Shown here: positions 23,344-32,966 of the stretch, piece after piece
How positions within the stretch are numbered: position 1 is the first letter of the stretch
Layout of the letters: each line of letters opens with the position of its first letter
NCBI RefSeq assembly: GCF_900109665.1
Contig: NZ_FOAO01000005.1
Coordinates: forward strand, 62,001 to 126,000
Source: Blastococcus sp. DSM 46786
GTDB taxonomy: Bacteria; Actinomycetota; Actinomycetes; Mycobacteriales; Geodermatophilaceae
Direction of reading: 5' to 3'
DNA length: 64,000 bases
Position numbers and translations under genes: made by a program
Notes under the pieces: generated by a model
What the model was told of the DNA's origin: nothing
Databases searched by the model: none
What the model saw: only the letters and a program-made list of their open reading frames with translations

Positions 23344-24279
23344 ATGCGCGCAGCGGGAGTGACCGAGTTCGGTGGGCCGGAGGCCCTGCACATCGTCGAC
23401 GTCGAGCCCGAGCCCCTCGGGCCGGGGCAGGTGCGGTTGCAGGTCCAGGCGGCCGCGGTCAGCCCCACCGACACCCACGCCCGCAGCGGCGCCTACGCCG
23501 AGCGTGACCCGGTGAAGACCCCGCCGTGGGTTCCCGGCATGGACGTCGCCGGCGTCGTCACCGAGCTCGGCGAGGGCGTCGACCACCTGGCCGTGGGCGA
23601 CCTGGCGATGGGGATCGTCGTCCCGTTCGGGCCCTACGGCGCCTACCGGGAGGACAAGGTGCTGCCCGGCGACTCCGTCGTCCGCGCGCCGGCCGGGGCC
23701 ACCGCCGTGGAGGCCTCGACGCTGCCGATGAACGGGCTCACCGCCCGGCTCTCGCTCGACCTCATGGGGCTGCGGCCCGGGGAGGTCCTGGCGGTGACGG
23801 GCGCGGCCGGGGCCTACGGCGGCTACGTCGTCCAGCTGGCGAAGGCGGACGGGCTCACCGTGGTGGCCGACGCCGCCGAGGCCGACGAGGAGCTGGTGCG
23901 CGGGCTCGGCGCCGACGTCGTCGTCCGCCGCGGGGACGACGTCGCCGAGCGGATCCGGGAGCACGTCCCGGAGGGCGTGCACGGGCTGGCCGACGGCTCG
24001 GTGCAGGACGAGGTGGTGCTCGCGGCGGTACGCGACGGGGGAGCGGTCGCGACCGTCCGCGGCTACCGCGGCAACGGAGAGCGCGGGCTGCGCTTCTTCC
24101 CGACGATGGTGCGCAAGGTCGCCACCGACCGCGCCGCCCTCGACCGGCTCCGGCAGCAGGCGGAGGAGGGTGCGCTGACGCTCCGGGTGGCGCGCACCTT
24201 CCCGGCCGAGCAGGCGGCCGAGGCCCACCGGGTGCTCGAGGCCGGCGGCGTGCGCGGCCGGCTCGTGCTCACCTTCTGA
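23344..24279 (+). CDS. Zinc-independent quinone oxidoreductase-like (MDR) protein
   Basis: From ATG 23344 this encodes 311 residues. The N-terminal GroES-like domain (about 1-115) lacks the structural-zinc Cys cluster. The Rossmann domain carries [12 protein letters not shown] near residue 150, so it should bind NADPH. A variant -10 (TAGGCA, 23331-23336) is 7 nt before the start. It is divergent from the RHH regulator and followed closely by an EthD-like gene. The substrate, probably an enone or quinone, is unknown. Confidence 0.85.
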   Translation: MRAAGVTEFGGPEALHIVDVEPEPLGPGQVRLQVQAAAVSPTDTHARSGAYAERDPVKTPPWVPGMDVAGVVTELGEGVDHLAVGDLAMGIVVPFGPYGAYREDKVLPGDSVVRAPAGATAVEASTLPMNGLTARLSLDLMGLRPGEVLAVTGAAGAYGGYVVQLAKADGLTVVADAAEADEELVRGLGADVVVRRGDDVAERIREHVPEGVHGLADGSVQDEVVLAAVRDGGAVATVRGYRGNGERGLRFFPTMVRKVATDRAALDRLRQQAEEGALTLRVARTFPAEQAAEAHRVLEAGGVRGRLVLTF

Positions 24280-24361
24280 GGTCGCGCCGGGCACCACCGA
24301 GCTGGTTGGCTGCGCACCTGGACCGGGCGGCGGAGCCCGGGGAGAGCGGAGGTCGGATCAG

Positions 24362-24673
24362 ATGGTGCACAGGCTGGTGGTCAGCTACGGGACGCCCGAG
24401 GACCCTGCGGCGTTCGACGCCTACTACCGGGAGACGCACGTCCCGCTGGCGCTGAAGCAGCCCGGCCTGGTGCAGGTCACCTTCGGGCACGGCAAGGCCA
24501 TGGACCCGGCCCAGCCGGCGCCCTACCTCGTCGCCGAGCTTGACTTCGACTCCGAGGCTGCCATGGGGCAGGCGCTGTCCTCGCCCGAGGGCCGGGCCGC
24601 CGGCGCGGACCTCGCCAACTTCGCCACCGGCGGGGTGTCCTTCGTCCACTTCGAGGTGCAGACCGCCACCTGA
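24362..24673 (+). CDS. EthD-family protein
   Basis: A 103-residue ferredoxin-like dimeric alpha-beta barrel protein with the family pattern Y-Y-R-E-T-H-V-P-L-A near residue 21 and an E-G-R-A-A-G-A-D-L-A-N-F segment near the end. EthD proteins were first found in the ether-degrading eth cluster of Rhodococcus; most relatives have no known reaction. It follows the oxidoreductase and may share its transcript. Confidence 0.82.
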   Translation: MVHRLVVSYGTPEDPAAFDAYYRETHVPLALKQPGLVQVTFGHGKAMDPAQPAPYLVAELDFDSEAAMGQALSSPEGRAAGADLANFATGGVSFVHFEVQTAT

Positions 24674-24756
24674 TCCGCCCGGGCGGGTGTCCCGCGCCCG
24701 GGGGTTTTCCACAGCGTCCGTGGCCCGGGACCGGCGTGTCCGCCTACCGTCCGGGC

Positions 24757-27700
24757 GTGCGGGTCCAGCTGAGCATCGCGCAGGACGACGGCACGTCGCT
24801 CGACGTCGTCGTCGACGTGGACGACGACCTGCCGGTCGGCCGGGTCGGCGCGGAGCTGGCCCGCGTGGCCGGGAAGCCCTTCGAGGGGGTGTGGCTCGCC
24901 GGCTCCCGGCTGGACGACGAGCAGCCGGTGGGGGAGAGCGACCTCGTCGACGGCGCCGTCGTCCACCTGGGCCCCTCCGCTGCCGCGACGCCGGCCCGCG
25001 GCTGGCAGCTGCGGGTGCTCAGCGGCCCGGACAGCGGCCTGGTCGCCGGGCTGCCGGTGGGGGAGCACGAGCTCGGCCGCAGCGGCGCGTCCGGCTTCGC
25101 GGACCGCGCCATGTCCCGCCGGCACGCCCTGCTGCGGCTGGGGGCCGATGGCGCCACGCTGCGCGACCTCGGCTCGGCCAACGGCACCACGCTCGAGAGC
25201 GAGCCCGTGCCCGAGGACGACGACGTGCCCGTGGCACCCGGGCAGGTGGTGCAGCTCGGCGACACCCAGCTGGTGATCGGGCCGGCCCCGGTCGCCGACG
25301 CCGCGGTCGAACCGGCCGGCCCGGGGACGCGCGCGTTCGTCCGCGCCCCCCGGCTGCTGCCGTCGGCGCGCGAGGTGCGCGTGCAGCTGCCGCAGGCGCC
25401 GAAGGGGCACGAACCCCGCCGGCTGCCCTGGCTGATGGTGCTGGCGCCGCTGCTGGTCGGCGTGGTGCTCGCCGTCGTCATGCGCTCGCCGCTGTACCTC
25501 GTGTTCGCCGTCGCGAGCCCGGTCATGATGATCGGCAACGCCGTGGCCGACCGGCGGCAGAGCGCGCGCGAGCAGCGCCGCGAACAGGAGGAGCACGAGC
25601 GGGAGCTCGCCCGGGCGCGGGAGCGGATCGAGCACGCCGTGGCCGAGGAAACTGCGCGCCGGCGCGATGCCCACCCCGACCCGGCGACCGCGCTGCTCAC
25701 CGCCGTCCTTCCCGGTCGCCGGCTGTGGGAGCGGCGCCGCACCGACCCCGACGCCCTCGACCTGCGCCTGGGTGCGGCGGATCTGCCCGCACGGGTGGTG
25801 GTCACTGATCGCTCCGGCGACGAGCCGCCGGAGCAGCGCACGGTGCACGCGGTGCCCGTCGTGGTGCCGCTGCGCGAGGCCGGCGTCGTCGGGCTGGCCG
25901 GGCCGGCCGGGCCGCTCGCCGGGCTGCTGCGGTGGGTCGTGCTGCAGCTCGCGGTCACGCACCCGCCGCGCGACCTGGGGCTCACGCTGCTCGCGGAGCG
26001 GGGGAGGGCGGGCTGGAGCTGGGTGCGCTGGCTGCCGCACGCCCGGCCGGTCGACGGCGAGGGGCCGGTCGCATGCGTCGGGAACGACGCCGAGACGGTG
26101 ACCGCCCGCGTCGCGGAGCTGACGGCGCTGGTCAGGGCCCGTCGCGCCGCGCGCGCCGGAGGTGGGGTCCTGCCGGAGTCCTTCCCGGCGCACGTGCTCG
26201 TCGTCCACGGCTTCCGGGCGCTGCGCGCCACCCCCGGGCTGGCCCAGGTGCTGCAGGACGGACCGGCGGTCGGGGTGTACGCCGTCTGCGCCGACGAGGA
26301 GGAGCGCTTCCTGCCCGAGGCGGCGACGGCGACGGCGGTGCTCGACCCGGCGGAGGAGGCCCGGTTGGTCGTCCGGCGCAGCGGGCACGACCGGGTGCCG
26401 GGGGTGCTGGCCGAGCCGGTGCCCGTGGAGCTCGCCGAGCGGGCGGCCCGGGCGCTGGCCCCGCTGCGCGACGTGAGCCTGGAGGAGGACGACGCCGTCC
26501 TGCCGGGCAGCGTGCGGCTGCTCGACCTGCTGGGCCTCGAGCCGCCCACCGCCGACGGCGTGCGGGCGCGCTGGCAGCTGGAGGGGCGCACCACCCGGCT
26601 GGTCGCCGGCGCCGGCCTCCACGGACCGTTCACCCTCGACCTGCGCACCGACGGGCCGCACGGGCTGGTCGCCGGCACGACCGGCGCGGGCAAGTCCGAG
26701 CTGCTGCAGACGATCATCGCCTCGCTGGCGGTGGCCAACCGGCCGGACGCGCTCAACCTCGTGCTCGTCGACTACAAGGGCGGCAGTGCCTTCAAGGACT
26801 GCGTGCACCTGCCGCACACCGTCGGCATGGTCACCGACCTGGACACCCACCTCGTGCAGCGGGCGCTCACCTCGCTGCGGGCCGAGCTGACCCACCGGGA
26901 GCACCGCCTGGCCGCCGCCGGGGTGAAGGACGTCGAGGACTACGTCGAGCTGCAGGCCCGCGAGCCCGGCCGCCCGCCCCTGCCGCGGCTGCTCATCGTG
27001 ATCGACGAGTTCGCCTCGCTGGCCCGCGAGCTGCCCGACTTCGTGACCGGTCTGGTCGACGTCGCGCAGCGGGGGCGGTCGCTGGGCATCCACCTGCTCC
27101 TGGCCACCCAGCGGCCCAGCGGCGTGGTGTCGCCGGAGATCCGCGCCAACACCAACCTGCGTATCTCGCTGCGGGTCACCGACGGCGCCGACAGCAGCGA
27201 CGTCCTCGACGCGCCCGATGCCGCCCGGCTCCCGAAATCGGCGCCGGGCCGGGGGTTCGCCCGGCTCGGGCACGGCGCGCTGGTGCCGTTCCAGGCCGGT
27301 CGCATCGGGGGCCGCCGGCCCGGGCAGCGAACCGTCGCCCCGGCCGCGCCCTTCGTCGTCCCGGTGGGCTGGCACCAGCTCGGCTACGCGCCGCCGCGGA
27401 AACCGGCGACCGCGGCCCGCTCCTCCGACGTCGAGGTCACCGACCTCTCGGTGCTGGTCGACGCCGTGCGCGCCGCGGCCGAGGCCGACGGCGTGCCCGC
27501 GCAGCGCAGCCCGTGGCTGCCGGCGCTGCCCACGCGGGTGGCGGCCGCCGACCTGGCGGCACCGGCCGGCGCCCCACCCACCTGGCTGCCCTACGGCCTC
27601 CAGGACCTGCCGGCGAGCCAGGAGCGGCGGGTGGCCGCCTTCGACCCCGCGGCCGACGGGCACCTGCTGGTCGTCGGCTCGCCGAAGAGCGGGCGCTCGC

Positions 27701-29088
27701 AGCTGCTGCGCACGCTGGCGGGGGCCCTCGGCGCCCGCTGCTCCACCGCGGACGCGCACCTCTACGCCATCGACTGCGGCAACGGCGCGCTGCTGCCGCT
27801 GGCCGACCTGCCGCACTGCGGCGCGGTGGTGCCCCGCACGCAGACCGAGCGCGCCGCCCGGCTGCTCGACCGGCTCGCCCGGGAGCTGGAGCGCCGCCAG
27901 CAGGTGCTGGCCGAGGGCGGCTTCGCCGACGTCGCCGAGCAGCGCCGCTCGGTGCCCGCCGAGCAGCGGCTGCCGCACGTCCTGCTGCTGCTCGACCGCT
28001 GGGAGGGCTTCACCCCGGTGCTCGGCGAGGTGGACGGCGGCCGGCTCACCGACGTCCTCACCGCCCTGGTGCGCGAGGGGGCCTCGGCCGGGATCTCCGT
28101 GGTCATCACCGGTGATCGGTCGCTGGGCACCGGACGGCTGTCGTCGCTCACCGACGGCCGGTTGGTCATGCGGCTGGCCGACCGGGGCGACTACCCGATG
28201 GTCGGCGTGCCCGGCCGGCAGGTGCCCGAGTGGCTGCCGCCGGGCCGGGCGGTCACGGTCGACGGCGCGGTGGAGACGCAGGTCGCGCTGCTCGGCGAGG
28301 ACGAGTCGGGGCAGGGGCAGGCGGCGGCGCTCGCCGCGATCGCGAAGGAGGCGCACGTGCGGGACGCGCTGGTGCCGCGGTCGGCCCGCCCGTTCCGCGT
28401 CGACGTGCTGCCCTCGCGCCTGGCCTTCGAGGCCGCCTGGGACCTCCGTCCGGCCGGCGCCGGCGCCGGGTTCGCGCTGGTCGGCGTCGGCGGCGACGAG
28501 CTCGCGGCCACCGGGCCCGACCTGGTCGAGCGGGGGCCGGCCTTCGTGGTCGCCGGGCCGGGGCGCTCGGGCCGGAGCACGCTGCTGGCCGTGATGGCCG
28601 AGTCGCTGCTGCGGCAGGGCACCCCGGTCGTCGTCTGCGCGCCGAAGGCCTCGCCGCTGCGGGCGCTGGCCGGCCGCCCCGGGGTGCTCGACGTCGTCGT
28701 CGACCCCGCGACGCCGGCCGACCGGTGGCGGGAGCTGCTCGCCGCCGGGCCCGGCCGGCCGCTGGTGCTCCTGCTCGACGACGGCGAGGTGCTGCGGGAC
28801 TGCCCGGCGGCCGAGGTGTTCCGCGAGGTCGTGCGGGGTGCGGTGCCCGGACGGAGCATGGTGCTGGGCGGGCACGCCGATGCGCTCTGCACCGGGCTGT
28901 CGGGCTGGCAGGTGGAGGCGAGGAAGGCCCGCCAGGGCGCGCTGCTCTCGCCGCAGGGCAGTACCGACGGCGACCTGATCGGCGTGCGGGTCCCGCGCTG
29001 CGCCGTCGGCGGGGCGGTGCGGCCCGGGCGGGCGCTGCTGCACCTCGGCGACGGCGGCCTGCGCACCGTCGCCGTCCCCATGCTCTGA
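24757..29088 (+). CDS. EccC-like FtsK/SpoIIIE type VII secretion ATPase with FHA domain
   Basis: From GTG 24757 this encodes 1443 residues. A ubiquitin-like N-terminal stretch is followed by an FHA domain (about 81-165, with G-R-S-G and S-R-R-H), two membrane helices (about 225-270) and three FtsK/SpoIIIE ATPase modules. Module 1 has a proper Walker A (G-T-T-G-A-G-K-S) near 640 and Walker B V-I-D-E-F. Modules 2 (G-S-P-K-S-G-R-S, near 972) and 3 (G-P-G-R-S-G-R-S, near 1268) have Arg for the essential Lys. It should drive export of WXG100 substrates. TACCGT at 24745-24750 lies 6 nt before this GTG and favours it over GTG 24736. Confidence 0.88.
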   Translation: MRVQLSIAQDDGTSLDVVVDVDDDLPVGRVGAELARVAGKPFEGVWLAGSRLDDEQPVGESDLVDGAVVHLGPSAAATPARGWQLRVLSGPDSGLVAGLPVGEHELGRSGASGFADRAMSRRHALLRLGADGATLRDLGSANGTTLESEPVPEDDDVPVAPGQVVQLGDTQLVIGPAPVADAAVEPAGPGTRAFVRAPRLLPSAREVRVQLPQAPKGHEPRRLPWLMVLAPLLVGVVLAVVMRSPLYLVFAVASPVMMIGNAVADRRQSAREQRREQEEHERELARARERIEHAVAEETARRRDAHPDPATALLTAVLPGRRLWERRRTDPDALDLRLGAADLPARVVVTDRSGDEPPEQRTVHAVPVVVPLREAGVVGLAGPAGPLAGLLRWVVLQLAVTHPPRDLGLTLLAERGRAGWSWVRWLPHARPVDGEGPVACVGNDAETVTARVAELTALVRARRAARAGGGVLPESFPAHVLVVHGFRALRATPGLAQVLQDGPAVGVYAVCADEEERFLPEAATATAVLDPAEEARLVVRRSGHDRVPGVLAEPVPVELAERAARALAPLRDVSLEEDDAVLPGSVRLLDLLGLEPPTADGVRARWQLEGRTTRLVAGAGLHGPFTLDLRTDGPHGLVAGTTGAGKSELLQTIIASLAVANRPDALNLVLVDYKGGSAFKDCVHLPHTVGMVTDLDTHLVQRALTSLRAELTHREHRLAAAGVKDVEDYVELQAREPGRPPLPRLLIVIDEFASLARELPDFVTGLVDVAQRGRSLGIHLLLATQRPSGVVSPEIRANTNLRISLRVTDGADSSDVLDAPDAARLPKSAPGRGFARLGHGALVPFQAGRIGGRRPGQRTVAPAAPFVVPVGWHQLGYAPPRKPATAARSSDVEVTDLSVLVDAVRAAAEADGVPAQRSPWLPALPTRVAAADLAAPAGAPPTWLPYGLQDLPASQERRVAAFDPAADGHLLVVGSPKSGRSQLLRTLAGALGARCSTADAHLYAIDCGNGALLPLADLPHCGAVVPRTQTERAARLLDRLARELERRQQVLAEGGFADVAEQRRSVPAEQRLPHVLLLLDRWEGFTPVLGEVDGGRLTDVLTALVREGASAGISVVITGDRSLGTGRLSSLTDGRLVMRLADRGDYPMVGVPGRQVPEWLPPGRAVTVDGAVETQVALLGEDESGQGQAAALAAIAKEAHVRDALVPRSARPFRVDVLPSRLAFEAAWDLRPAGAGAGFALVGVGGDELAATGPDLVERGPAFVVAGPGRSGRSTLLAVMAESLLRQGTPVVVCAPKASPLRALAGRPGVLDVVVDPATPADRWRELLAAGPGRPLVLLLDDGEVLRDCPAAEVFREVVRGAVPGRSMVLGGHADALCTGLSGWQVEARKARQGALLSPQGSTDGDLIGVRVPRCAVGGAVRPGRALLHLGDGGLRTVAVPML

Positions 29089-29110
29089 CCGCTGCCGGCC
29101 CGGGGAACGG

Positions 29111-29145
29111 CGACGGCCGCCTCGCGCGGGGCGGGGCGGCCGTCG
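29111..29145. terminator. Terminator between convergent FtsK/EccC-like and WXG100 genes
   Basis: CGACGGCCGCC (29111-29121) pairs perfectly with 29135-29145. The stem lies midway in the 72-bp gap and can serve both genes. Confidence 0.65.
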
Positions 29146-29160
29146 GAGAAGGCGGTGCGG

Positions 29161-29457
29161 TCAGCGGCCGAGCGCTCCGGCCAGCTGGGCGTCGGCGTCG
29201 CGGAAGGCGGCGGCGGCCTGGGTCAGGTACTGGGCCATGCCGTCGAGGCCGGCGACGGCGTTCCGGGCGCCGGTGGTGAACTCGTCGTAGGAGGCGGAGA
29301 AGCTGCGGCTGGAGGCGTCGGTGACGTACCCGTCGGCGACGAGCTGGTCGACCAGGCTCTTCAGCTGCGCGAGCATGCCGTCGATCTCGGCCCGCCCGTT
29401 GGTGAGCCGGCCGGCGGCGTCTTCCATCTGCTGGTAGGTGACGTTGACGTTCGCCAT
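29161..29457 (-). CDS. WXG100-family type VII secretion substrate
   Basis: A 98-residue all-helical protein with the size and hairpin layout of ESAT-6-like proteins. Helix 1 covers about 8-42 and helix 2 about 52-90. The turn, normally W-X-G, reads D-G-Y-V-T-D, so Tyr replaces Trp. A C-terminal D-A-Q-L-A-G-A-L resembles the region carrying export signals. It is convergent with the EccC-like ATPase, its likely exporter; no second WXG100 gene or other Ecc component is in the window. Confidence 0.85.
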   Translation of the reverse strand: MANVNVTYQQMEDAAGRLTNGRAEIDGMLAQLKSLVDQLVADGYVTDASSRSFSASYDEFTTGARNAVAGLDGMAQYLTQAAAAFRDADAQLAGALGR

Positions 29458-29637
29458 GGTGGGTTCCAATCGGGAGGTCCGGGTGCACCGGGCACCGGCG
29501 GGAGCGGATACGCGGCGGAACGTAACAGCGGGATCGGGCCCCTCCCGGAGTTGTCCACAGGCCGCGGAAGCGCAGGTCAGGAGCGCGGCGGGGGCTCCGG
29601 TCGCTGCCGCGCGGAGGGCGTGCCAGGGTCGGCAGGT

Positions 29638-31176
29638 GTGAACGGCGCACAGGCACTGATCCGGACCCTGGTCGACGCGGGCGTCGACGTCTGCTTCGCC
29701 AACCCCGGGACGTCGGAGATGCACTTCGTCGCCGCCCTGGACGACGTCCCGGAGATGCGCGGCGTGCTGACGCTCTTCGAGGGCGTCGCGACCGGCGCCG
29801 CCGACGGCTGGGCGCGCATGACCGGCCGGCCCGCCGCGACGCTGCTGCACCTGGGCCCGGGCATGGGCAACGGCCTGGCCAACCTGCACAACGCCCGCCG
29901 GGGCCGGGCGCCGATGCTCAACGTCGTCGGTGACCACGCGCGCTCGCACAAGCGGTTCGACGCGCCGCTGGAGTCCGACATCGACGCCGTCGCCGGCACC
30001 TTCTCCACGTGGGTGCGCCGCTCGCTGTCACCCGCCGACGTCGCCGCCGACGCCGTCGACGCGGTGGCCGCGGTCGCCACCGGCGGCATCGCGACGCTGA
30101 TCCTCCCCGCCGACGTCTCGTGGGAGGAGGGCGCCGCCGTCGCCGGGCCGCGCCCGGCGCGGCCGCTCCCGCGGGTCGCGCCGTCCGTGGTCGACGACGT
30201 CGCCGCGGTCGTGCGCGCCGACGAGCCGGTGGTGCTCCTCCTCGGTGGCGACGTCATGGGGGAGGAGGGCCAGCTGGCCGCCGCCCAGGTCGCCGCGGGC
30301 ACCGGCGTGCGGCTGATGGTGGAGACCTTCCCGGCCCGGTCGGTGCGCGGCGCGGGGCTGCCCGACCTGCACCGGCTGCCCTACCCGCCGGAGATGGCGA
30401 TGGCCGCCCTCGCCGGCACCCGCCACCTCGTGCTGGCCGGCGCGACCGCGCCGGTGCACTTCTTCGGCTATCCCGGGGTGCCCGGCCACCCGGTGCCCGA
30501 GGACTGCACGGTGCACGTGCTCAGCGCCCCCGGGGAGGACGGCACCGCCGCGCTGCGGGCGCTGGCCGACGTCGTCGCGCCGGACGCGAAGCCCGAGGTC
30601 GCCGAGTTCGAGCGGCCCGAGCTGCCCACCGGCCGGCTGACCCCGCGCACGATGGCCGCCGTCGTCGGTGCGCTGCTCCCGGAGGACGCGATCGTCGTCG
30701 ACGAGGCCCTCACCTCCGGTGCCGGGCTCACCGAGATGACCTCCGCCGGCCCGCGGCACGACTGGCTCGCGCTCACCGGTGGTGCGATCGGCGACGGGCT
30801 GCCGATGGCGCTGGGCGCGGCGGTGGCCTGCCCGGACCGGCCGGTGATCGGGATCCAGGCCGACGGCAGCGCGATGTACACGATCTCGGCGCTGTGGAGC
30901 TACGCCCGCGAGCAGGCCGACATCACGACGATCATCTGCGACAACGGGTCGTACAAGATCCTCGAGCACGAGCTCTCGCGGGTGGGGGCGGCCAACGACG
31001 GCGAGCGGGCCCGCACGCTGCTGGACCTCGGCGGCCCGCGGCTGGACTTCGTCGGGATCGCCCAGGGGATGGGCGTGCCGGCGAGCCGGGCGGCGACGGC
31101 GGAGGAGCTGGCCGACCAGTTGCGGCAGGCGCTGGCCGAGCCCGGCCCGCACCTGATCGTCGCCACGCTGCGCTGA
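29638..31176 (+). CDS. Thiamine-diphosphate-dependent enzyme (acetolactate synthase/benzoylformate decarboxylase family)
   Basis: From GTG 29638 this encodes 512 residues with the three-domain ThDP layout. The N-terminal Pyr domain (about 1-165) has F-A-N-P-G-T-S-E and the conserved Glu in L-F-E-G-V-A-T-G-A-A-D-G. A central domain follows. The C-terminal PP domain carries the diphosphate motif as Q-A-D-G-S-A-M-Y ending in C-D-N near residues 412-440. It decarboxylates or ligates 2-keto acids. It is shorter than biosynthetic acetolactate synthase and has no regulatory subunit gene beside it, so a catabolic decarboxylase is as likely. Confidence 0.85.
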   Translation: MNGAQALIRTLVDAGVDVCFANPGTSEMHFVAALDDVPEMRGVLTLFEGVATGAADGWARMTGRPAATLLHLGPGMGNGLANLHNARRGRAPMLNVVGDHARSHKRFDAPLESDIDAVAGTFSTWVRRSLSPADVAADAVDAVAAVATGGIATLILPADVSWEEGAAVAGPRPARPLPRVAPSVVDDVAAVVRADEPVVLLLGGDVMGEEGQLAAAQVAAGTGVRLMVETFPARSVRGAGLPDLHRLPYPPEMAMAALAGTRHLVLAGATAPVHFFGYPGVPGHPVPEDCTVHVLSAPGEDGTAALRALADVVAPDAKPEVAEFERPELPTGRLTPRTMAAVVGALLPEDAIVVDEALTSGAGLTEMTSAGPRHDWLALTGGAIGDGLPMALGAAVACPDRPVIGIQADGSAMYTISALWSYAREQADITTIICDNGSYKILEHELSRVGAANDGERARTLLDLGGPRLDFVGIAQGMGVPASRAATAEELADQLRQALAEPGPHLIVATLR

Positions 31177-31279
31177 AAGCCTCGATCCCGAGACCCGGAT
31201 TTCCGACCCCCGGACGCGTGAGGTAGACAGAGTCGCCCAGCTGTGACGCGCAGCACAGTGTCGACGAAGGAGTCGCATC

Positions 31280-32740
31280 TTGTCCCTGCACCGCAACCGG
31301 TTGGTCCCGCTCGCGCTCGCCGCGGGAGTGGGGCTCGGGGGGTTCACCATCGGTGGCCCCGCCCTCGCCGCCCCGGCGGACCAGCAGTCGGCCGACCCGG
31401 AGTGGCAGCCGGTCCAGCAGTCCCCGAAGGAGCGGGTCTACAACCTGCGCTGGACCGTCGCCGACCCGCAGTTCGACTACGTGAACGGGCAGGCGGGCGC
31501 CGAGTTCGTGCCGCTCACCGACGAGGCCGGCAACCCGATCAGCAAGGTCCTCTACGGCATCGACCGCGGCTCGGCCTACCGCATCGAGGTGCCCATGGAC
31601 TGGAACGGCGACGTCGTCTTCTGGGAGCACGGCTACCGCGGCACCGGCACCACCGTCTACGTCAGCGACCCGAGCTACGACCTGCGGCGCACCTACATCG
31701 AGAACGGCTTCGCCTGGGCGGCGTCGTCCTACGGCGAGAACCGGTACGACATCGAGGCCGGCGCGCTCGCCACCGAGCGGCTCGCGAAGGTCTTCGACGC
31801 GCGGGTCGGGAAGGCCGACCAGCGCTACCTGCAGGGCGTCTCGATGGGCGGGCACGTCATCGGCACGCTGCTCGAGCGCGACCGCGGCATCGAGTGGGAC
31901 GGCGCGGCGCCGATGTGCGGCGTGATGGGCGACTACGAGCTCTACGACTTCTTCCTCGACTACAACCTGCTGGCGCAGACGCTGTCCGGGGTGGACGCCT
32001 ACCCGTTCCCCTCGCAGGCGGAGTACTTCTCGCAGGCCGTGCCGCAGTTCAAGGCGGCGCTCGGCACCCCGACCACGCCGACGCCGGTGTACTCGGGTCT
32101 CACCGAGGAGGGCGAGGTCTTCCGCGACAACATCACCGCGATCACCGGCGGCGAGCGCCCCGGTGACGACGAGGCCTTCGGCTACTGGGAGGGCCAGAAC
32201 TTCGTCTACGGCGTCGTGACCACCGAGCCCGGTGGTCTCGACGGTCTGACGCCGGGTGCGCTCTGGTCGAACGTCGACACCGACTACCCGATCGACCACA
32301 CGTTCGAGGACGGCGGCACCCTCGACCAGCGCATCGAGCGGGTGGCGCCGGCCCCCAAGTCCCGGAGCACCTACCTCTCGGTCCCGGTCCCTGCGATCAC
32401 CGGTGACATCGACGTCCCGGTGCTCTCCTCGCACACCCTCGGCGACTACTACGTGCCGTTCTCGATGGAGCAGTACTACGCCCTCGACGTCGCCGCGCAG
32501 GGCAACGCGGAGCTGCTCGTCCAGCGGCCGATCCGGGCCGCCGGGCACTGCGAGTACACCCCCGAGGAGGCGGCGGCCCAGTTCCTCGACCTCGTCGACT
32601 GGGTGGAGAACGGGATGAAGCCGGCCGGCGCCTCGGTGCTCGACCCGGAGGTCGTCGCCGACCCGAACTACGGCTGCGAGTTCACCACCCCGGTGCGCAC
32701 CGGTACGCGGGTCTTCTACGAGGAGTGCCCGACCCCGTGA
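31280..32740 (+). CDS. Secreted alpha/beta hydrolase
   Basis: A TTG start at 31280 with ribosome site GAAGGAG gives 486 residues. A signal peptide (basic N-terminus, hydrophobic core to about residue 33, A-L-A-A cleavage site) precedes a hydrolase domain. The nucleophile elbow is G-V-S-M-G-G with Ser188. A late Asp in L-G-D-Y-Y-V-P and His in A-A-G-H-C-E-Y complete a plausible triad. Two Cys near the C-terminus could form a disulfide. It is probably an esterase or polyester depolymerase acting outside the cell, but I cannot name the family. It is followed by a strong terminator. Confidence 0.8.
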   Translation: MSLHRNRLVPLALAAGVGLGGFTIGGPALAAPADQQSADPEWQPVQQSPKERVYNLRWTVADPQFDYVNGQAGAEFVPLTDEAGNPISKVLYGIDRGSAYRIEVPMDWNGDVVFWEHGYRGTGTTVYVSDPSYDLRRTYIENGFAWAASSYGENRYDIEAGALATERLAKVFDARVGKADQRYLQGVSMGGHVIGTLLERDRGIEWDGAAPMCGVMGDYELYDFFLDYNLLAQTLSGVDAYPFPSQAEYFSQAVPQFKAALGTPTTPTPVYSGLTEEGEVFRDNITAITGGERPGDDEAFGYWEGQNFVYGVVTTEPGGLDGLTPGALWSNVDTDYPIDHTFEDGGTLDQRIERVAPAPKSRSTYLSVPVPAITGDIDVPVLSSHTLGDYYVPFSMEQYYALDVAAQGNAELLVQRPIRAAGHCEYTPEEAAAQFLDLVDWVENGMKPAGASVLDPEVVADPNYGCEFTTPVRTGTRVFYEECPTP

Positions 32741-32775
32741 GGCGTCGGTTGACGCACCGCACTCCCGCATGACCT

Positions 32776-32811
32776 GAGGGCCCTCCTCCCCACCCGGGGA
32801 GGAGGGCCCTC
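32776..32811 (+). terminator. Strong hairpin after the secreted hydrolase
   Basis: GAGGGCCCTCCTCCCC (32776-32791) pairs over 16 bp with 32796-32811 around the 4-nt loop ACCC. Confidence 0.8.
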
Positions 32812-32966
32812 GGCCGACCCGGGTGGCCGGCGCCTGTGTTCCCCCAGATGCGTCTGCCGGCGGTCATGGGGGCTCGCTGAACCGCCGCGACGCGTAAGGC
32901 GGCGGGATCGACCGCGCCCGACCCCGGGTGGCCGGCGTCCGGGGGCGCTGCCTACATTGCGTGGAA

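Noticed and set aside
24523-29043. A 1506-residue minus-strand ORF
   Set aside because: It is antisense to the FtsK/EccC-like gene, a typical high-GC shadow frame.
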